A stretch of 64,000 bases of DNA from Forficula auricularia (lineage: Eukaryota; Arthropoda; Insecta; Dermaptera; Forficulidae): the NCBI GenBank assembly GCA_024734495.1, contig JALMQS010000106.1, positions 124,001 through 188,000 on the forward strand. The letters run 5' to 3'. Below are positions 19,241 to 29,686 of this stretch, piece after piece. The stretch's first letter is position 1. Every line of letters begins with the position of its first letter. A program made the position numbers and the translations under genes. The notes under the pieces were generated by a model that made no database searches, was not told the origin of the DNA, and saw only the letters and a program-made list of their open reading frames with translations.

Positions 19241-19977
19241 AATTTTATTCCTCTTAAAAAACCACACTCCAAATGTATACCTGTAAACTCCCAAAAATAC
19301 ATAGTCTCTTAAAAGTTTCGCCTCATTTTCGTCCTGACACAGCTACAGAAATGAGGCTCGAGATATGAATCTGGAAGTATTTTTTTTCTATAATCTACAG
19401 CATTGTGATATTTTTTGTGTGGAAATAGATTTATTTAAAAAAGTGGTATCGTGTGAGGAGGAGAATTATATTATATCATTTTTTTAAAATTTGGGATCGA
19501 TAATCGATATAAGGCTCCAAATATTTAAAAGAGATCAGGTGTTGTTTGTATGACAGACTGCTCCAGTATTGCAATGAGAAACTCATAAGGGAATGCGTGT
19601 CTTAAGTCGTTTAATTTTGTAAAAATCAAAAAATAAGAATAACAAAATTTAGATTTTTAAAAAATTATAAAAAAGTGGAAAATTATTAAAAAATAAACAA
19701 ATAATATATAAATCAAATAAGATGTGATTGATTTCTTTTTCTGTGCCCAAAGAAAAGCAAATTGAATATTTAATTTTTCAGTGGTGAAGGGCCCCCGGGT
19801 AATAATTATCAATATATTTAATGTTTCTTAATTTAAAATCAATTGGAGTCTTTCATTTCGAAATTCGAGTCCAATTACGATTATATTTCAAATTTGCCGC
19901 AAATATACCGATGGTGCGCTCTCTCGGCAGCATTACGACAGCGTTGCGGCAAATTAATCTAGACAAATATATATAGT
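19241..19977. other. No gene
   Basis: AT-rich, apart from a slightly GC-richer patch near 19900-19950. No repeat or coding evidence. Confidence 0.4.
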
Positions 19978-20335
19978 ATAAGAGGACTTATATGAAAAAC
20001 TTTTTTCATTTTAAGGGAAATTTTTTAATTTCCGTTATATAATAATGGAGTAAGAATTTCTGTGCATATTTGCGATTCAGAGAGGTTTTTTCTCTCGAGG
20101 GTGTGAGCCGACTGCCCGGAAAGCATGTTAGTTCTCAGGTTCGACTCCTGGGCGGATGAATCCCCTCTGATATTGCAATTTAATAATATTTCTACTAAAA
20201 TCTTAAAATTTGTCCTAAAGATTAAAATTCTTTCTCTTTTTAAATAGATTTGTTAATCTGAGCCCGAGCTGATTTTTTGAAAAAACATTCCAACTATTTT
20301 CAAAAGAAGATGCTCAAATTTTTAGACTAATATTA
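19978..20335 (+). mobile_element. tRNA-like repeat S, full copy
   Basis: This has the same order of blocks as the copy at 18784-19155: leader GAAAAACTTTTTTCATTTTA, GTGTGAGCCGACTGCC, box B GGTTCGACTCC (20138-20148), hairpin and tail. The distance to the previous copy is 1.2 kb. Confidence 0.65.
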
Positions 20336-20958
20336 AAATATAATATAAATTCCATATCACAATGTCGTATTATACGTATTTATGATAAGTGGCATGTAGT
20401 TGATGGTCATTTTTATCGATTCTAATCCAGGTCTCTTTGCTCGTTTCATTTCAAAGTTCTATTTCTCTTAATTAATCAAATGTTCTTTATTTGTAGAACC
20501 ATAAACATAAACATTAAGAGTAATTTCTGTGTTTATTAGTAAGTAATTATATCCAGATTTTGATCGGGTAAATTTTTCAAATATTAACCAAACTGTAAAG
20601 TTCATCTAAATTAATTTAATTGCATTGTTTCATTCCTTCCTTTATTTTCGATAAGAGTCAAAGAGTAAGAGAGATTAATTAAATAAATGAAAAGATCTGC
20701 TAATGAGCTTCTTCCAGACAGAAAAATATTGATGACGCCATAACTTGTTAGAAAACTTGTAGTAAACTTAATTAATCATTCTAGAATTTCAGTCATTAAT
20801 CTAATATATACTATATATATTTTAATTTTAAAAAGGAAAATTTTTTATAATTGCAATAGAAATTCGTATAAATTAATCTCTTAATTTATCTCATAAAGAA
20901 TTAACTTAGGAGATAATTGAGGAAATTAGAATTATATTAAACATTATTTATTTTATAG
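20336..20958. other. No gene; AT-rich
   Basis: Nothing is recognised. The last 20 bases form a T-rich tract ending in AG, a plausible splice acceptor for the open stretch that follows. Confidence 0.4.
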
Positions 20959-20960
20959 TT

Positions 20961-21086
20961 GATAGAAAGATTAGGTACAAGTTGTCTTTAGACGACATCT
21001 ATTTTTTGGAAGAAATGATCGAAATGAGAGCGATTCTTGAAGATGAGCCGATGAAGGGGCTGATAACATACATTTTTGCATTTTAA
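20961..21086 (+). CDS. Candidate orphan exon, about 41 residues, unknown protein
   Basis: An open stretch starting GAT AGA AAG runs to a TAA at 21084-21086. It is preceded by a pyrimidine-rich tract and TTTTATAG, which fits a 3' splice site at 20957-20958. The translation is charged and non-repetitive, including D-D-I-Y-F-L-E-E-M-I-E-M-R-A-I-L-E-D-E-P. That is unusual for this AT-rich DNA, where random frames are rich in K, N, F and I. No GT donor closes it before the stop, so it would have to be a terminal exon; no clear polyadenylation signal follows closely. I do not recognise the protein. It could also be a decayed retrocopy fragment or chance. Confidence 0.3.
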   Translation, partial: DRKIRYKLSLDDIYFLEEMIEMRAILEDEPMKGLITYIFAF

Positions 21087-21169
21087 AAGATTTGGTTTTT
21101 TTGTTCCTCATAATTACATACAAAAAAAAACTGTAGATATCTAATAGAAAATTATACTTATACCACTTA

Positions 21170-21375
21170 GGGCCAGTTGTTTGTCGGTTGGTAAAGTCTT
21201 TGTAAAAGTAGACAAAGGGTAAAACCTAGAATTCACCTTGTGCCCAGCGGGATGGCCAATCAGATGAAAGCGCATGTCATCTGATTGGCCATCCGGCTGG
21301 GCACAAGGTGAATTCTAAGGTTTTACCCTTTGTCAACTTTTACAAAGACTTTAACAACCAACATACAACTGGCCC
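21170..21375. mobile_element. PIF/Harbinger-like palindromic MITE
   Basis: The terminal repeats GGGCCAGTTGT and ACAACTGGCCC are flanked by TTA on both sides (21167-21169 and 21376-21378). TWA duplications and GGG/GGC starts are typical of PIF/Harbinger elements. The arms are inverted over nearly the whole 206 bp, including CACCTTGTGCCCAGC and GATGGCCAATCAGATGA. Confidence 0.8.
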
Positions 21376-22098
21376 TTAGAAGCGAACATTTTTCGAAGTA
21401 ATTAGTAAAATAATGTTCTAGAGCCTCACGTGTCACTTCTGGTATGTGGATAGAAAACATGGCATGCCGAGTATAGATTCAAGTTCTTTTTTCTATTCTT
21501 GAAATGGAATCAAAAAAGAGAAATTTGCTTCCCCATATTACTTTCCGACCAATGTGTTTATCCCATGGCGCTCACGAGACTGGAAATCTCGAGTTATAAA
21601 GTCTTCAACTTTTTCTAGAATCATACTTTGGGCGCTATATTAATAAGGCAGACGAATTACTCATATTTTCCCTTTTTCCAGTACCTGCCATTTTACTTTC
21701 ATTTACCGGGAAGGTCGAGATTAGTTATATCTTCGAGCTTCTTCTTAATTTTCAAGACTCTGTGTTTCTCGAAAAGGAAGCACCGTGGCAAAGGTGGTTT
21801 ATATCTGTCTTGGACATCGTTGAACGTTATTAAATGTTGAAAGGTGAAAGACGTTAGCTGCTAGAATTGGATAAACTCAACCGCAGCCTGTTTACTATTT
21901 TCTCTGGTTAATGAGCCTGCATTTAATCACCTGATTATTGACGCCGATATATTTGTTTCAAAAGTTGTTTCTCCATTGGAAGATTTTCCAGCATTTCATA
22001 TTTAATTTAATCTCGTCGAAACTTCTAGTTTTAAAAATAATTATTACCAAAATATTACAAAAGTATATTTCGGTATATACCTATATATATATATATAT
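21376..22098. other. No gene
   Basis: Mixed-composition DNA without a recognised repeat. A 70-codon plus frame at 21628-21840 has no recognisable motif. Confidence 0.4.
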
Positions 22099-22182
22099 AC
22101 GAGCTGTTCCAGGCGTGCCTTCGGCACGCCCTCTCTACAGCTCGCCCCTCTGGGCAGGTGGCCCTGAAGGGCAGCGTCTTGG
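22099..22182 (-). ncRNA. GC-rich foldable module, copy 2
   Basis: On the minus strand it forms GCCC-TTCA-GGGC and GCCC-AGAG-GGGC hairpins. A long hairpin is closed by CGAGCTGT and ACAGCTCG with GGCGTGCC-GAA-GGCACGCC inside. Relative to 19156-19240, one closing pair changes from T-A to G-C on both sides. It follows a TA microsatellite. Function unknown; it may be a structured end of a retroelement. Confidence 0.5.
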
Positions 22183-22228
22183 CATGTGATTATTAGGTCT
22201 GCAATATACATTTGTAATATTTTACCCT

Positions 22229-23410
22229 CTCTTTCGCCCCCACGCACTCATTTTGGCTAATGATTTTTACAGCATACATTTTATATAGTCTTAAAAACTA
22301 ACATTACAAAATTTGATCTATATCGGAGAGAGTATTAATTTTTGCCCCCACTCTCATTTTGGGAGGTTGAAATGATTTTTTAGACATTTGCAAATAAATA
22401 ACTCTCAGTTTTCTAAAGAGTAAATGTACAAAAAAGCTAAAAATTTCTATATTTTGCCCCCCCCCCCCTCGCCTCCATACAGTCAATTTTGATAGTTGAT
22501 TTTTATAGGAATAGTTTCTTAAAGTAATAAAGAATAACTCTACAAAATTTGATCATGATAGGAGAGTATTAATTTTTTGCACCCACTCACATTTTAGGAG
22601 GTTGAAATTATTTTTTAGATATTTGCAAATAAAAAACTCTCAGTTTTCTAAAGAGTAAATGTACAAAAAAGCTAAAAACATATATTTTGCCCCCCTCCCC
22701 ATTTCGCCCCCATACAGTCAATTTTAATAGTTTATTTTTACAGGAATAGTTTCTTAAAGTAATAAAGAATAACTCTACAAAATTTGATCAAGATCGGAGA
22801 GAGTTTTAATTTTTGCCCCCACTCACATTTTGGATAGTTGAGGGGGTCGGATTACAAAAAATCTTGAAATTATTTTTTAGATATTTGCAAATAAATAATC
22901 CACAGTTTTCTAAAAAGTAAATGTACTAAAAGCTAAAAATTTCTATAATTTGCCCCCCCCCCCCCCTTCGACCCCCATACAGTCAATTTTGATAGTTGAT
23001 TTTTACAGGAATAGTTTCTTAAAGTAATAAAGAATAACTCTACAAAATGTGATCAAAATAGGAGAGAGTTTTAATTTTTCACCCCACTCACATTTTAGAT
23101 AGTTGGGAGTCGAATTTCAAAAAATCCCGAAATTACTTTTTAGATATTTGTATTTAGAATTTTATTAAGTAAAAATCAAGTAGATATCTTATCGTTCTTA
23201 ATTGAAAATGCATAATTAGTGTAAACACATTGCAAAGATATTTTGCCCCTTTTGACCCCTTTAGAGATTGAATTTCAAAAAATCCAGAAATTAGTTTTTA
23301 GATATTTTAATTTAGTATTTTTATAAGCAAAAAGCAAGTAGATATTTTATCGTCCTTGAGAGATATCGCATAATCAGTGAAAACACACTTTGCCCCCTTT
23401 GACCCCCTTA
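22229..23410 (+). repeat. Tandem array, about 237-bp unit, 4-5 copies
   Basis: The block GCCCCCACTCACATTTT recurs near 22341, 22578, 22815 and 23079, with a partial unit at 22234. Each unit contains a C run, CATACAGTCAATTTT and ATAAAGAATAACTCTACAAA. Further diverged partial units follow to 23410. Non-coding. Confidence 0.8.
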
Positions 23411-23575
23411 GGGGTCGAATTTCGAAAAATCCTTTCTTAGTGAGCCCCTATGTCATAGATGTCATATCCTCTCCAAATTTCATGTTTCTATGTCCAGTGG
23501 TTCTGGCTGTTTTGATGATGAGTGAGTGAGTGAGTGAGTGAGTGTATCGGGCAAAGAATTTTATAGATATATAGT
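23411..23575 (+). repeat. Repeat end with GAGT microsatellite
   Basis: CTATGTCCAGTGGTTCTGGC is followed by a (GAGT)n run (about 23519-23543), then GTATCGGGCAAAGAATTTTA. The layout of low-complexity run plus short tail resembles the 3' end of a widespread arthropod interspersed repeat and probably terminates the array above. Confidence 0.55.
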
Positions 23576-24390
23576 TATATAAAGTTGAAAATTAGATTAA
23601 ATCTTGTACAACACTAGATGGGAACCAAGGTCCTATGTTTGTATGCATTGTAAATAAATAAATAACATTAAAGTTACAAACTAAATTTAAATAAATGACG
23701 TTAGTGAGTGATGTCAAGTGCTCGGGGCTGAACGCTTTCCCATTACCAGCATCAATCATCACATATCTTGAGCAAGAGAGTCGAAAAAGTGAGACCGCTG
23801 GCGCTGTAACTAGAAAAGACTTAAAATAAGTACTTAATAGTAAGACATTGTGGATGTTCTGAGTCTATCCGGCTGCCAACGATTCTAGCCTCTCTTTCTT
23901 GTTATAAACCCATTGAACACATTTTGATGTTTCTGTGTGTTCACTACGACATAAGCCAAACAGCCGGTGAATCACAGATGTATATGACTAGCAATGGGCA
24001 ATCTGAGTTTTCATAAAAGCGTGTAATGTGTTCATTTCACTTTAGAGTCTAAATAAATATTGTGGATGATTTGAGGAGTTTTTCTTATTTGATGTCAAGT
24101 TTACTAGTTAGACCTTATACCACACAACAGTAGTTTTGACCCTATATGAGATATGAGACTCTAGATTAATTTGTTTGATTAATAATAATTGAGGTTTGAA
24201 TCAAATTTAACTCAAGGAAACATTGAGAGAAGTTCCGTTAAACAAAGAACTTATGACCATCCTAGGACCATCTTAGAGAGCAACATAATTAATAATGATG
24301 AACTTATATACATAGTTAGAATTTTAATTTATTTGCATTTTCTTAGAGTACATATCTATCCGAAATAATATGTAAAGAAAAAGTTTCGGT
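23576..24390. other. No gene
   Basis: AT-rich; no recognisable repeat or coding segment. Confidence 0.4.
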
Positions 24391-24797
24391 GTGTGTGTGC
24401 TTAAGACCACACGAAAAAAGTGATAACTTATATGGCATTTATAATTTTATTATTTTTTTGAAAAGGAATAATTAATATATTTTCCGACAATGATTGAACT
24501 GGTACTAGACCAGAGCCCAAGCGTGATTTGACGCGACGCGTGATGTGATGCCTGACGGCTCAATCTCATTTACTGCACAGAAAAATAAAAATGTACATGA
24601 GCGCCAAAATTAAAATATAAGATATTAATTTGAGCTTAGAGTTAATGCTGCAGCGCCATCTGTGGCTAGACACATACCCCAAACGTGACGCGTATGAACC
24701 GTTACAGCGTGACGCATGACGACTCAATACCATTTACATCCAAGTAAAATAAAAGGTGTGCAAGGCGAGCCAAAAGAAGTTATCACTTCAAAAATTA
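24391..24797. mobile_element. Terminal-repeat element, copy 2, without the palindrome insertion
   Basis: This is the uninterrupted relative of 5493-6000, with GTGATAACTT-type ends, the CTGTGGCTAGACAC block and GACGCG words. It provides the empty-site comparison for the insertion at 5548-5700. Confidence 0.7.
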
Positions 24798-26639
24798 AAA
24801 ATAAAACATTAATAGCTAAAATTTGTAGAAAATTGTTATTGTACTAATATAATAGAAACATTTATAAAATGTCATAAAAAATAATGATCTTTTAATAATA
24901 AATTGTAAATTTTATTTCTTTGTTATTTTTAAGATTTGAGACCAGATTTATTTTTATATTGTTCCAATTGAATATCTCAGAAGCTACCATCAAAACCCGA
25001 AACGTTAGTTTCTTAAGTATTCACGAAAAAAATGACTTCATTTCTTCATAAAGCTCCCTTTCCAAAAAATAAAAAGCTACAGTCATAAGTCAGAAGCATC
25101 ACACAATTTTTCAATAAACACTTTCTAGATCTTCCATACTGATATTTGAGCATTTGTTTTAAGTAATTTTAAGGATCTAAACCATGCACTTGATACTTGT
25201 GTCATCGATTATTTCATTCCAGATGCATTTATCATCATTTGAAGACTGAGCCAAAACTTATAATAATAATGGAAATTTTTTATTGATATTAAGGGTCTAG
25301 ATATTATATTTTTCTATCTATTATTATTAGACCAAGTACCCAGCCGGTGGAATCAAACGAATTACCTTTAATCGATTTGCTCATTTCACCATGAATAGTC
25401 TAATTAAAAAAGTCGATTTTTATGTTGTTTTGGTTAAGACAGCGTTTGGATTAATATTTCTGTTAACTCTTTATTTGGATTTCTTGGTGTGTCATTAGGT
25501 ACAGGAAAATTAGATCTTGTTCAATATGAAAATTACAAGTTAAGAAGCTTTATGGCATAGAATAAAAATTATAAATTTCCTCGAAAAAAACTTCTCCAAT
25601 TCCATTGCCAAATATTTAGATGTTTCCCAAGTTGTAATCCCCTCCATTAGATAGAAATGAAATTGAATTCACTGTCTTTGGCTGCTCGCTCCTGCCAATA
25701 AAAACTTAGAGAAGGTCGAAATATTTACATTCTAAAACCATTGAAAATACAAAGGACGAAGGTTTCCGGCGGCGATCAGCCAGCCGGGCGTTGTCCCTCG
25801 TATAATTTCACTATTTTATCGAGGTGTTAATTCTACTTCCTTTCGTATATAATACATGAAATATTTAATAGTTGCCTGCAGACATGTTTTTGGATATTTA
25901 TTGTAGAAATCTAATTCAAATCAATATCATATCTTGAAACCTAAGAATGTTCTGACTTTACTGACATTTTTATGATTGATCTGACATGATAACCAATCAG
26001 TGAAATTGTTTAAAGTAAATTCAAATAAAATTTCAAGTCATTTGAAAAACAACAGTTGTTAATCCAAGTGAAAAGAAATGTCCCATTTACTTGTACAGCA
26101 ACCAATATAAACATCGATTAATCACGAATGACAGTTAGGAACTGTTTATCAGTCATCTGGAATGAATTATTGAGGAACTAAGTGCTATCTTCTGTATGAG
26201 TAAGTTATTGGGCTATATATCGAGGATAATCCTATAAATCGTTGGTGGCTGAATTGGTTGCCTGCAATGAGGGAGCCGACTGAAAAGGTCGTAACAAATA
26301 ATTGCCTTCGCAATTTATTGCCGAACCCATCCAGTAGTTTTATTAATGTTTTCACAATTTGATATGCTCACATGTAGAAATAAAATTTTCCATTTTTATT
26401 TATATGTTTTATATCAACAAATATTCAATTTGATTATAATCTAGCGGCTTGTATCCTTTTAGTTAGTAAATTCAAATCACATACATAATTGATACATAAT
26501 ATTACGCCACTTGCTTGAGAATTTCTTGAATTATTTCGGCAAAATTAATTTTGTTTTATTTTTTATATAAAGTTCGAATTGCCGATAGTATTCGACTTGA
26601 AATTTCTTAAAAAATTCAAAACACCCAGCAATCTTTATC
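24798..26639. other. No gene; one small GC patch
   Basis: Long AT-rich stretch. A GC-richer patch lies at about 25755-25800 (TTTCCGGCGGCGATCAGCC) and another at about 26230-26300. No frames or repeats are recognised. Confidence 0.4.
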
Positions 26640-26996
26640 TTATATTATTATTTCGCTAAAAATTGGTGTACTTATCAAGTCTCATGAGTTATTAGTCGTT
26701 GTATAAATTTTAATCCGATTGAAATAAAGGAAGGGGGTGTAAATTAGTCATGTCGCAAAAATAAATATTTTAATCGTTCATATCTCGTCGTCGGTAAGTC
26801 GCAGAGCCTTGAAATTCGAAACTTAAGCTATCTAGAAGCTACAAGTAGTACACAAGATTTTGGCTAAAATACAAGTACCAGAAGTTGATGTTTACGTACG
26901 TAAGAATGTATACCCCCTGCGTTTCGCAACCATAAATCTCAGAGCTACGAAATTAGAAACTTAAGCTCGATATAGTCTAGAAGGGATACAGCAAGC
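26640..26996 (+). repeat. Dispersed repeat P, copy interrupted by the R2-clade element
   Basis: This shares TTTTAATCCGATTGAAATAA, GTAAGTCGCAGAGCCTTGAA, TACGTACGTAAGAATGTATA and CCTGCGTTTCGCAACCATAA with copies at 30100-30390 and 38565-38890. It ends in GATACAGCAAG, where the other copy continues AGTACACCAAGATTTTC. The R2-clade sequence starts at that point. Confidence 0.7.
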
Positions 26997-27096
26997 TTGG
27001 TGTGGTGGTGCTAGTGATGGTCACCTGGCCGAAGATCTGCCTAGTGTTAGTGCGGTTACCCCCTTCCCAGCAAATGATGAACCATCTGCTGAACCA

Positions 27097-29280
27097 TTGA
27101 TGGCCGTCGGCGTAGATGTCGATCCTCCTCTCGTTGCCGCCCTTAGGGCTTATCGCGAATCCCCGGGGGGCGATACTGTCATGAGGGGTATTGTTGTTAA
27201 CGTACTCGAGGGTAGGCCGTGGGAGGGACTGTTGGATGCATGGCTTCGGGCCCGTGGGGCGGGTCTTGCGGTTGCTGGGGCTGGGAGGCGTGTGAGGGGA
27301 GGCAATTCCACCCGGCCTCCCCCAAATGATCGGAGGGGGAGGCGGGCAGCGAAGCGTGCTGAATATGGGAGGATGCAGTCTCTCTGGCATCGTGATAAGA
27401 ATAGAGCAGTGAAGGAGGTCCTTGAGGGCGGTTCGGATCGCGGCGTGGGGTTTGATGCGGCAAGCGCCTATTGGACTAATATCCTGGGCGATTGCCGGGG
27501 ATGCCTTTCCGCCGTTTCCGACCGTCCGAGAGTCCTCCCGAGTCCTGTTCTCCTCCAGGAGCTCACTACTACCACCTCTTTTAAAAAATCGGCAGCCGGG
27601 CCAGACGGTCTGTCTCCTGCGGCCTGGAGAGGCGTAGGAGATAGGGAGCGTCTCGCCCTGCTTAACGCGATACTCCTGGAGGGCAGGGTGCCAGGGATTC
27701 TGTCCAGCGCGCGGACCGTGTTGATCCCTAAGATCCCATCGCCATCACAGCCACAGCATTATCGGCCAATCACGGTCAACTCTGTGGTCGCTCGGCAGCT
27801 TAGCAGGGTTCTCCTTCATCGTATGGAGAGCACTGTTGAGCTTCGGGGAGACCAGCGGGGGTTTGTTAAGACCGATGGTTGTGCGGAGAACACCCAGGTC
27901 CTGGGGGCTATCATAAGGGATGCGAGGTTTCAGCTGAAACAGCTACATGTCGCATCCCTGGATATTTCAAAGGCATTTGACACTATAATGCACCAACCTC
28001 TAATGGACATACTGGGTGACCTGCTGGACCCCGCGCTCGTTCCCGTGGTCAGGTCTCTATACTCGGACAGCACAACAACGCTGGTCCATGAGGGCTCAAG
28101 ATCAAATAAGATCAAGTTGGGGAGGGGTGTGAGGCAGGGGGACCCATTGTCACCATTTCTCTTCAACTTGGCTGCTAAATACATCTTAGACCGATTGTCC
28201 CCTCATGTCGGTTACGACCTACGAGGCGTACGTGTTGGCTCTTTGGCTTTTGCGGACGACGTTGTCCTTGTGGCATCGACGGCCGTGGGCCTTAAGGCTC
28301 AGATACGCGACTTTGAGGTCGGCGCCGCCATGTTCGGGATGAAGGTTAATGCGGCCAAGTCTGTGACTCTCTCGCTGGTTCCCTCCGGTAAGGAGAGAAA
28401 GATCCGGGTGTGCACAGACTATGACTTCAGGGTGGAGGGTGGGCCGATCACGGCGTTAGCCGTTGGTCGGTCCTTTTCCTACCTTGGAGTCCGTGTGGGC
28501 ACCTCGGGACTAGTATCCTCGGAGTGGCCGCTAGCGGAGATGTTGGAGAGGGTGGGGGCCGCTCCCCTGAAGGCCTCGCAAAAAATGGAGATCTTGAGAC
28601 TTCATGTTCTTCCCACAGGTATCCATCCCCTGGTGTTAGGCGGCGTTACGGTGGGCGACCTCATCACCATCGATCGCCGGGTGCGGGCATTCATTAGAAA
28701 AACCATTAATTTGCCTCGCGACACTCCAGAGGGTTTCTTCCACGCCAGGATAAGGGACGGGGGTTTGGGGGTTCCTTCCTTTAGTTGGCACGTTCCACTC
28801 CTGACACATGCTCGTATAAGCCGAATGTCATCTTCGAGCTTTGATGCAGCGAGAGCTGCATCTGAGACGCATCATGTGATCAGAAGGATTAATTGGGCCA
28901 CCGATGCCCTCCGAAAATTTGGCGGCGTGGAGGGAGCCGGGGAATACTGGGCCCGCCGGTTGTATGACAGTGTTGACGGTAAGGACTTGGGACTTTGTGC
29001 GAGGGCTACCCCGTCGTACTCCTGGGTGAACTACCCTGGTCTACTGAGCAACGGCACGTTTAAGGACCTCTGCCGCCTCCGATCCGGCTCTCTCCCTTCT
29101 GCTGTCCGCACTAGTCGCGGTAGGCGGGAGGGAGGTGTCCCGGGGTGTAGGGCCGGGTGCCCCAAAACGGAGACGACGGCCCATATTATCCAGGGCTGTG
29201 GGCGGACACACGACGGGAGGATCAAAAGGCACGACGCCGTTGTCCGATGCCTGGCGGACGATTTAAAAAAGATCTCCTAG
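27097..29280 (+). CDS. R2-clade reverse transcriptase with C-terminal CCHC knuckle
   Basis: This 727-codon frame makes the RNA-dependent DNA polymerase that copies the element RNA at a nicked chromosomal site (target-primed reverse transcription). Visible RT motifs are A-G-P-D-G-L near residue 167, motif A L-D-I-S-K-A-F-D with D289, motif B G-V-R-Q-G-D-P-L-S-P from residue 344, and motif C F-A-D-D at 385-388. The catalytic aspartates are therefore present. A thumb region with S-L-V-P-S-G-K-E and G-G-L-G-V-P follows, typical of R2. A C-x3-C-x7-H-x4-C knuckle occupies residues 684-701. The first in-frame ATG is at 27100; the true start lies in the missing 5' part. The frame ends prematurely in TAG at 29278, just before the endonuclease, because of a one-base shift in the A run near 29264. 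Antisense and alternate-frame open stretches over this gene are shadows. Confidence 0.92.
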   Translation: MMAVGVDVDPPLVAALRAYRESPGGDTVMRGIVVNVLEGRPWEGLLDAWLRARGAGLAVAGAGRRVRGGNSTRPPPNDRRGRRAAKRAEYGRMQSLWHRDKNRAVKEVLEGGSDRGVGFDAASAYWTNILGDCRGCLSAVSDRPRVLPSPVLLQELTTTTSFKKSAAGPDGLSPAAWRGVGDRERLALLNAILLEGRVPGILSSARTVLIPKIPSPSQPQHYRPITVNSVVARQLSRVLLHRMESTVELRGDQRGFVKTDGCAENTQVLGAIIRDARFQLKQLHVASLDISKAFDTIMHQPLMDILGDLLDPALVPVVRSLYSDSTTTLVHEGSRSNKIKLGRGVRQGDPLSPFLFNLAAKYILDRLSPHVGYDLRGVRVGSLAFADDVVLVASTAVGLKAQIRDFEVGAAMFGMKVNAAKSVTLSLVPSGKERKIRVCTDYDFRVEGGPITALAVGRSFSYLGVRVGTSGLVSSEWPLAEMLERVGAAPLKASQKMEILRLHVLPTGIHPLVLGGVTVGDLITIDRRVRAFIRKTINLPRDTPEGFFHARIRDGGLGVPSFSWHVPLLTHARISRMSSSSFDAARAASETHHVIRRINWATDALRKFGGVEGAGEYWARRLYDSVDGKDLGLCARATPSYSWVNYPGLLSNGTFKDLCRLRSGSLPSAVRTSRGRREGGVPGCRAGCPKTETTAHIIQGCGRTHDGRIKRHDAVVRCLADDLKKIS

Positions 29281-29281
29281 G

Positions 29282-29686
29282 GTGGAGCTGGAGTATTTAT
29301 ACTCCAGTGCTGCCGGAGATCGTAAGCCAGACATCGTGATGGCAGGGCCGGAAGATCGGGTGACGGTCATTGATGTCCAGGTGGTCTCCGCGCTCGCCGG
29401 ACTGGAGGTTGCTAACAAGAACAAAATTAATTATTATAGTTGCAACTCCAGTCTGGTCGGGAATATCGCGGAGAGGTTCGGAGTCGCCGCCGGTGCTGTT
29501 ACCGTTTTGGCGGCGACAATATCGTGGAAGGGGGTGTGGTGTCCCCGGTCCTTCAGGGACCTGCGCGCCCTGGGTGTCCCCAAAACTACACTAAACAAAA
29601 TGACACTCAGGGCGATGCTAGGTTCCCTTTTTAACTTTTCCAGTTTTATGAGGCGGACTTTCAGGACGGGGCCCGGCCTTAATTGA
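29282..29686 (+). CDS. R2-clade restriction-like endonuclease domain, out of frame
   Basis: This frame continues the R2-clade protein after the frameshift. K-P-D-I-V (D17) and V-I-D-V-Q-V (D31), followed by K-x-K-I-N-Y-Y, reproduce the PD...D...K layout of the restriction-like endonuclease that nicks the target in R2, CRE and NeSL elements. The carboxyl end is intact to a TGA at 29684-29686. It has no start of its own and would not be translated unless the ribosome shifts by +1 (or -2), or unless the extra A in the upstream homopolymer is a sequencing error. All residues expected for catalysis seem kept, so inactivation is recent or only apparent. Confidence 0.88.
   Translation: MELEYLYSSAAGDRKPDIVMAGPEDRVTVIDVQVVSALAGLEVANKNKINYYSCNSSLVGNIAERFGVAAGAVTVLAATISWKGVWCPRSFRDLRALGVPKTTLNKMTLRAMLGSLFNFSSFMRRTFRTGPGLN

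Noticed and set aside
24980..25020. GAAACGTTAGTTTC as a hammerhead 3' half
   Set aside because: No CTGANGA core or stem II partner upstream.
26977..27463. Minus-strand open frames of 137 and 88 codons over the 5' part of the R2-clade gene
   Set aside because: They are antisense shadows of the GC-rich reverse transcriptase frame, proline-rich and without motifs.
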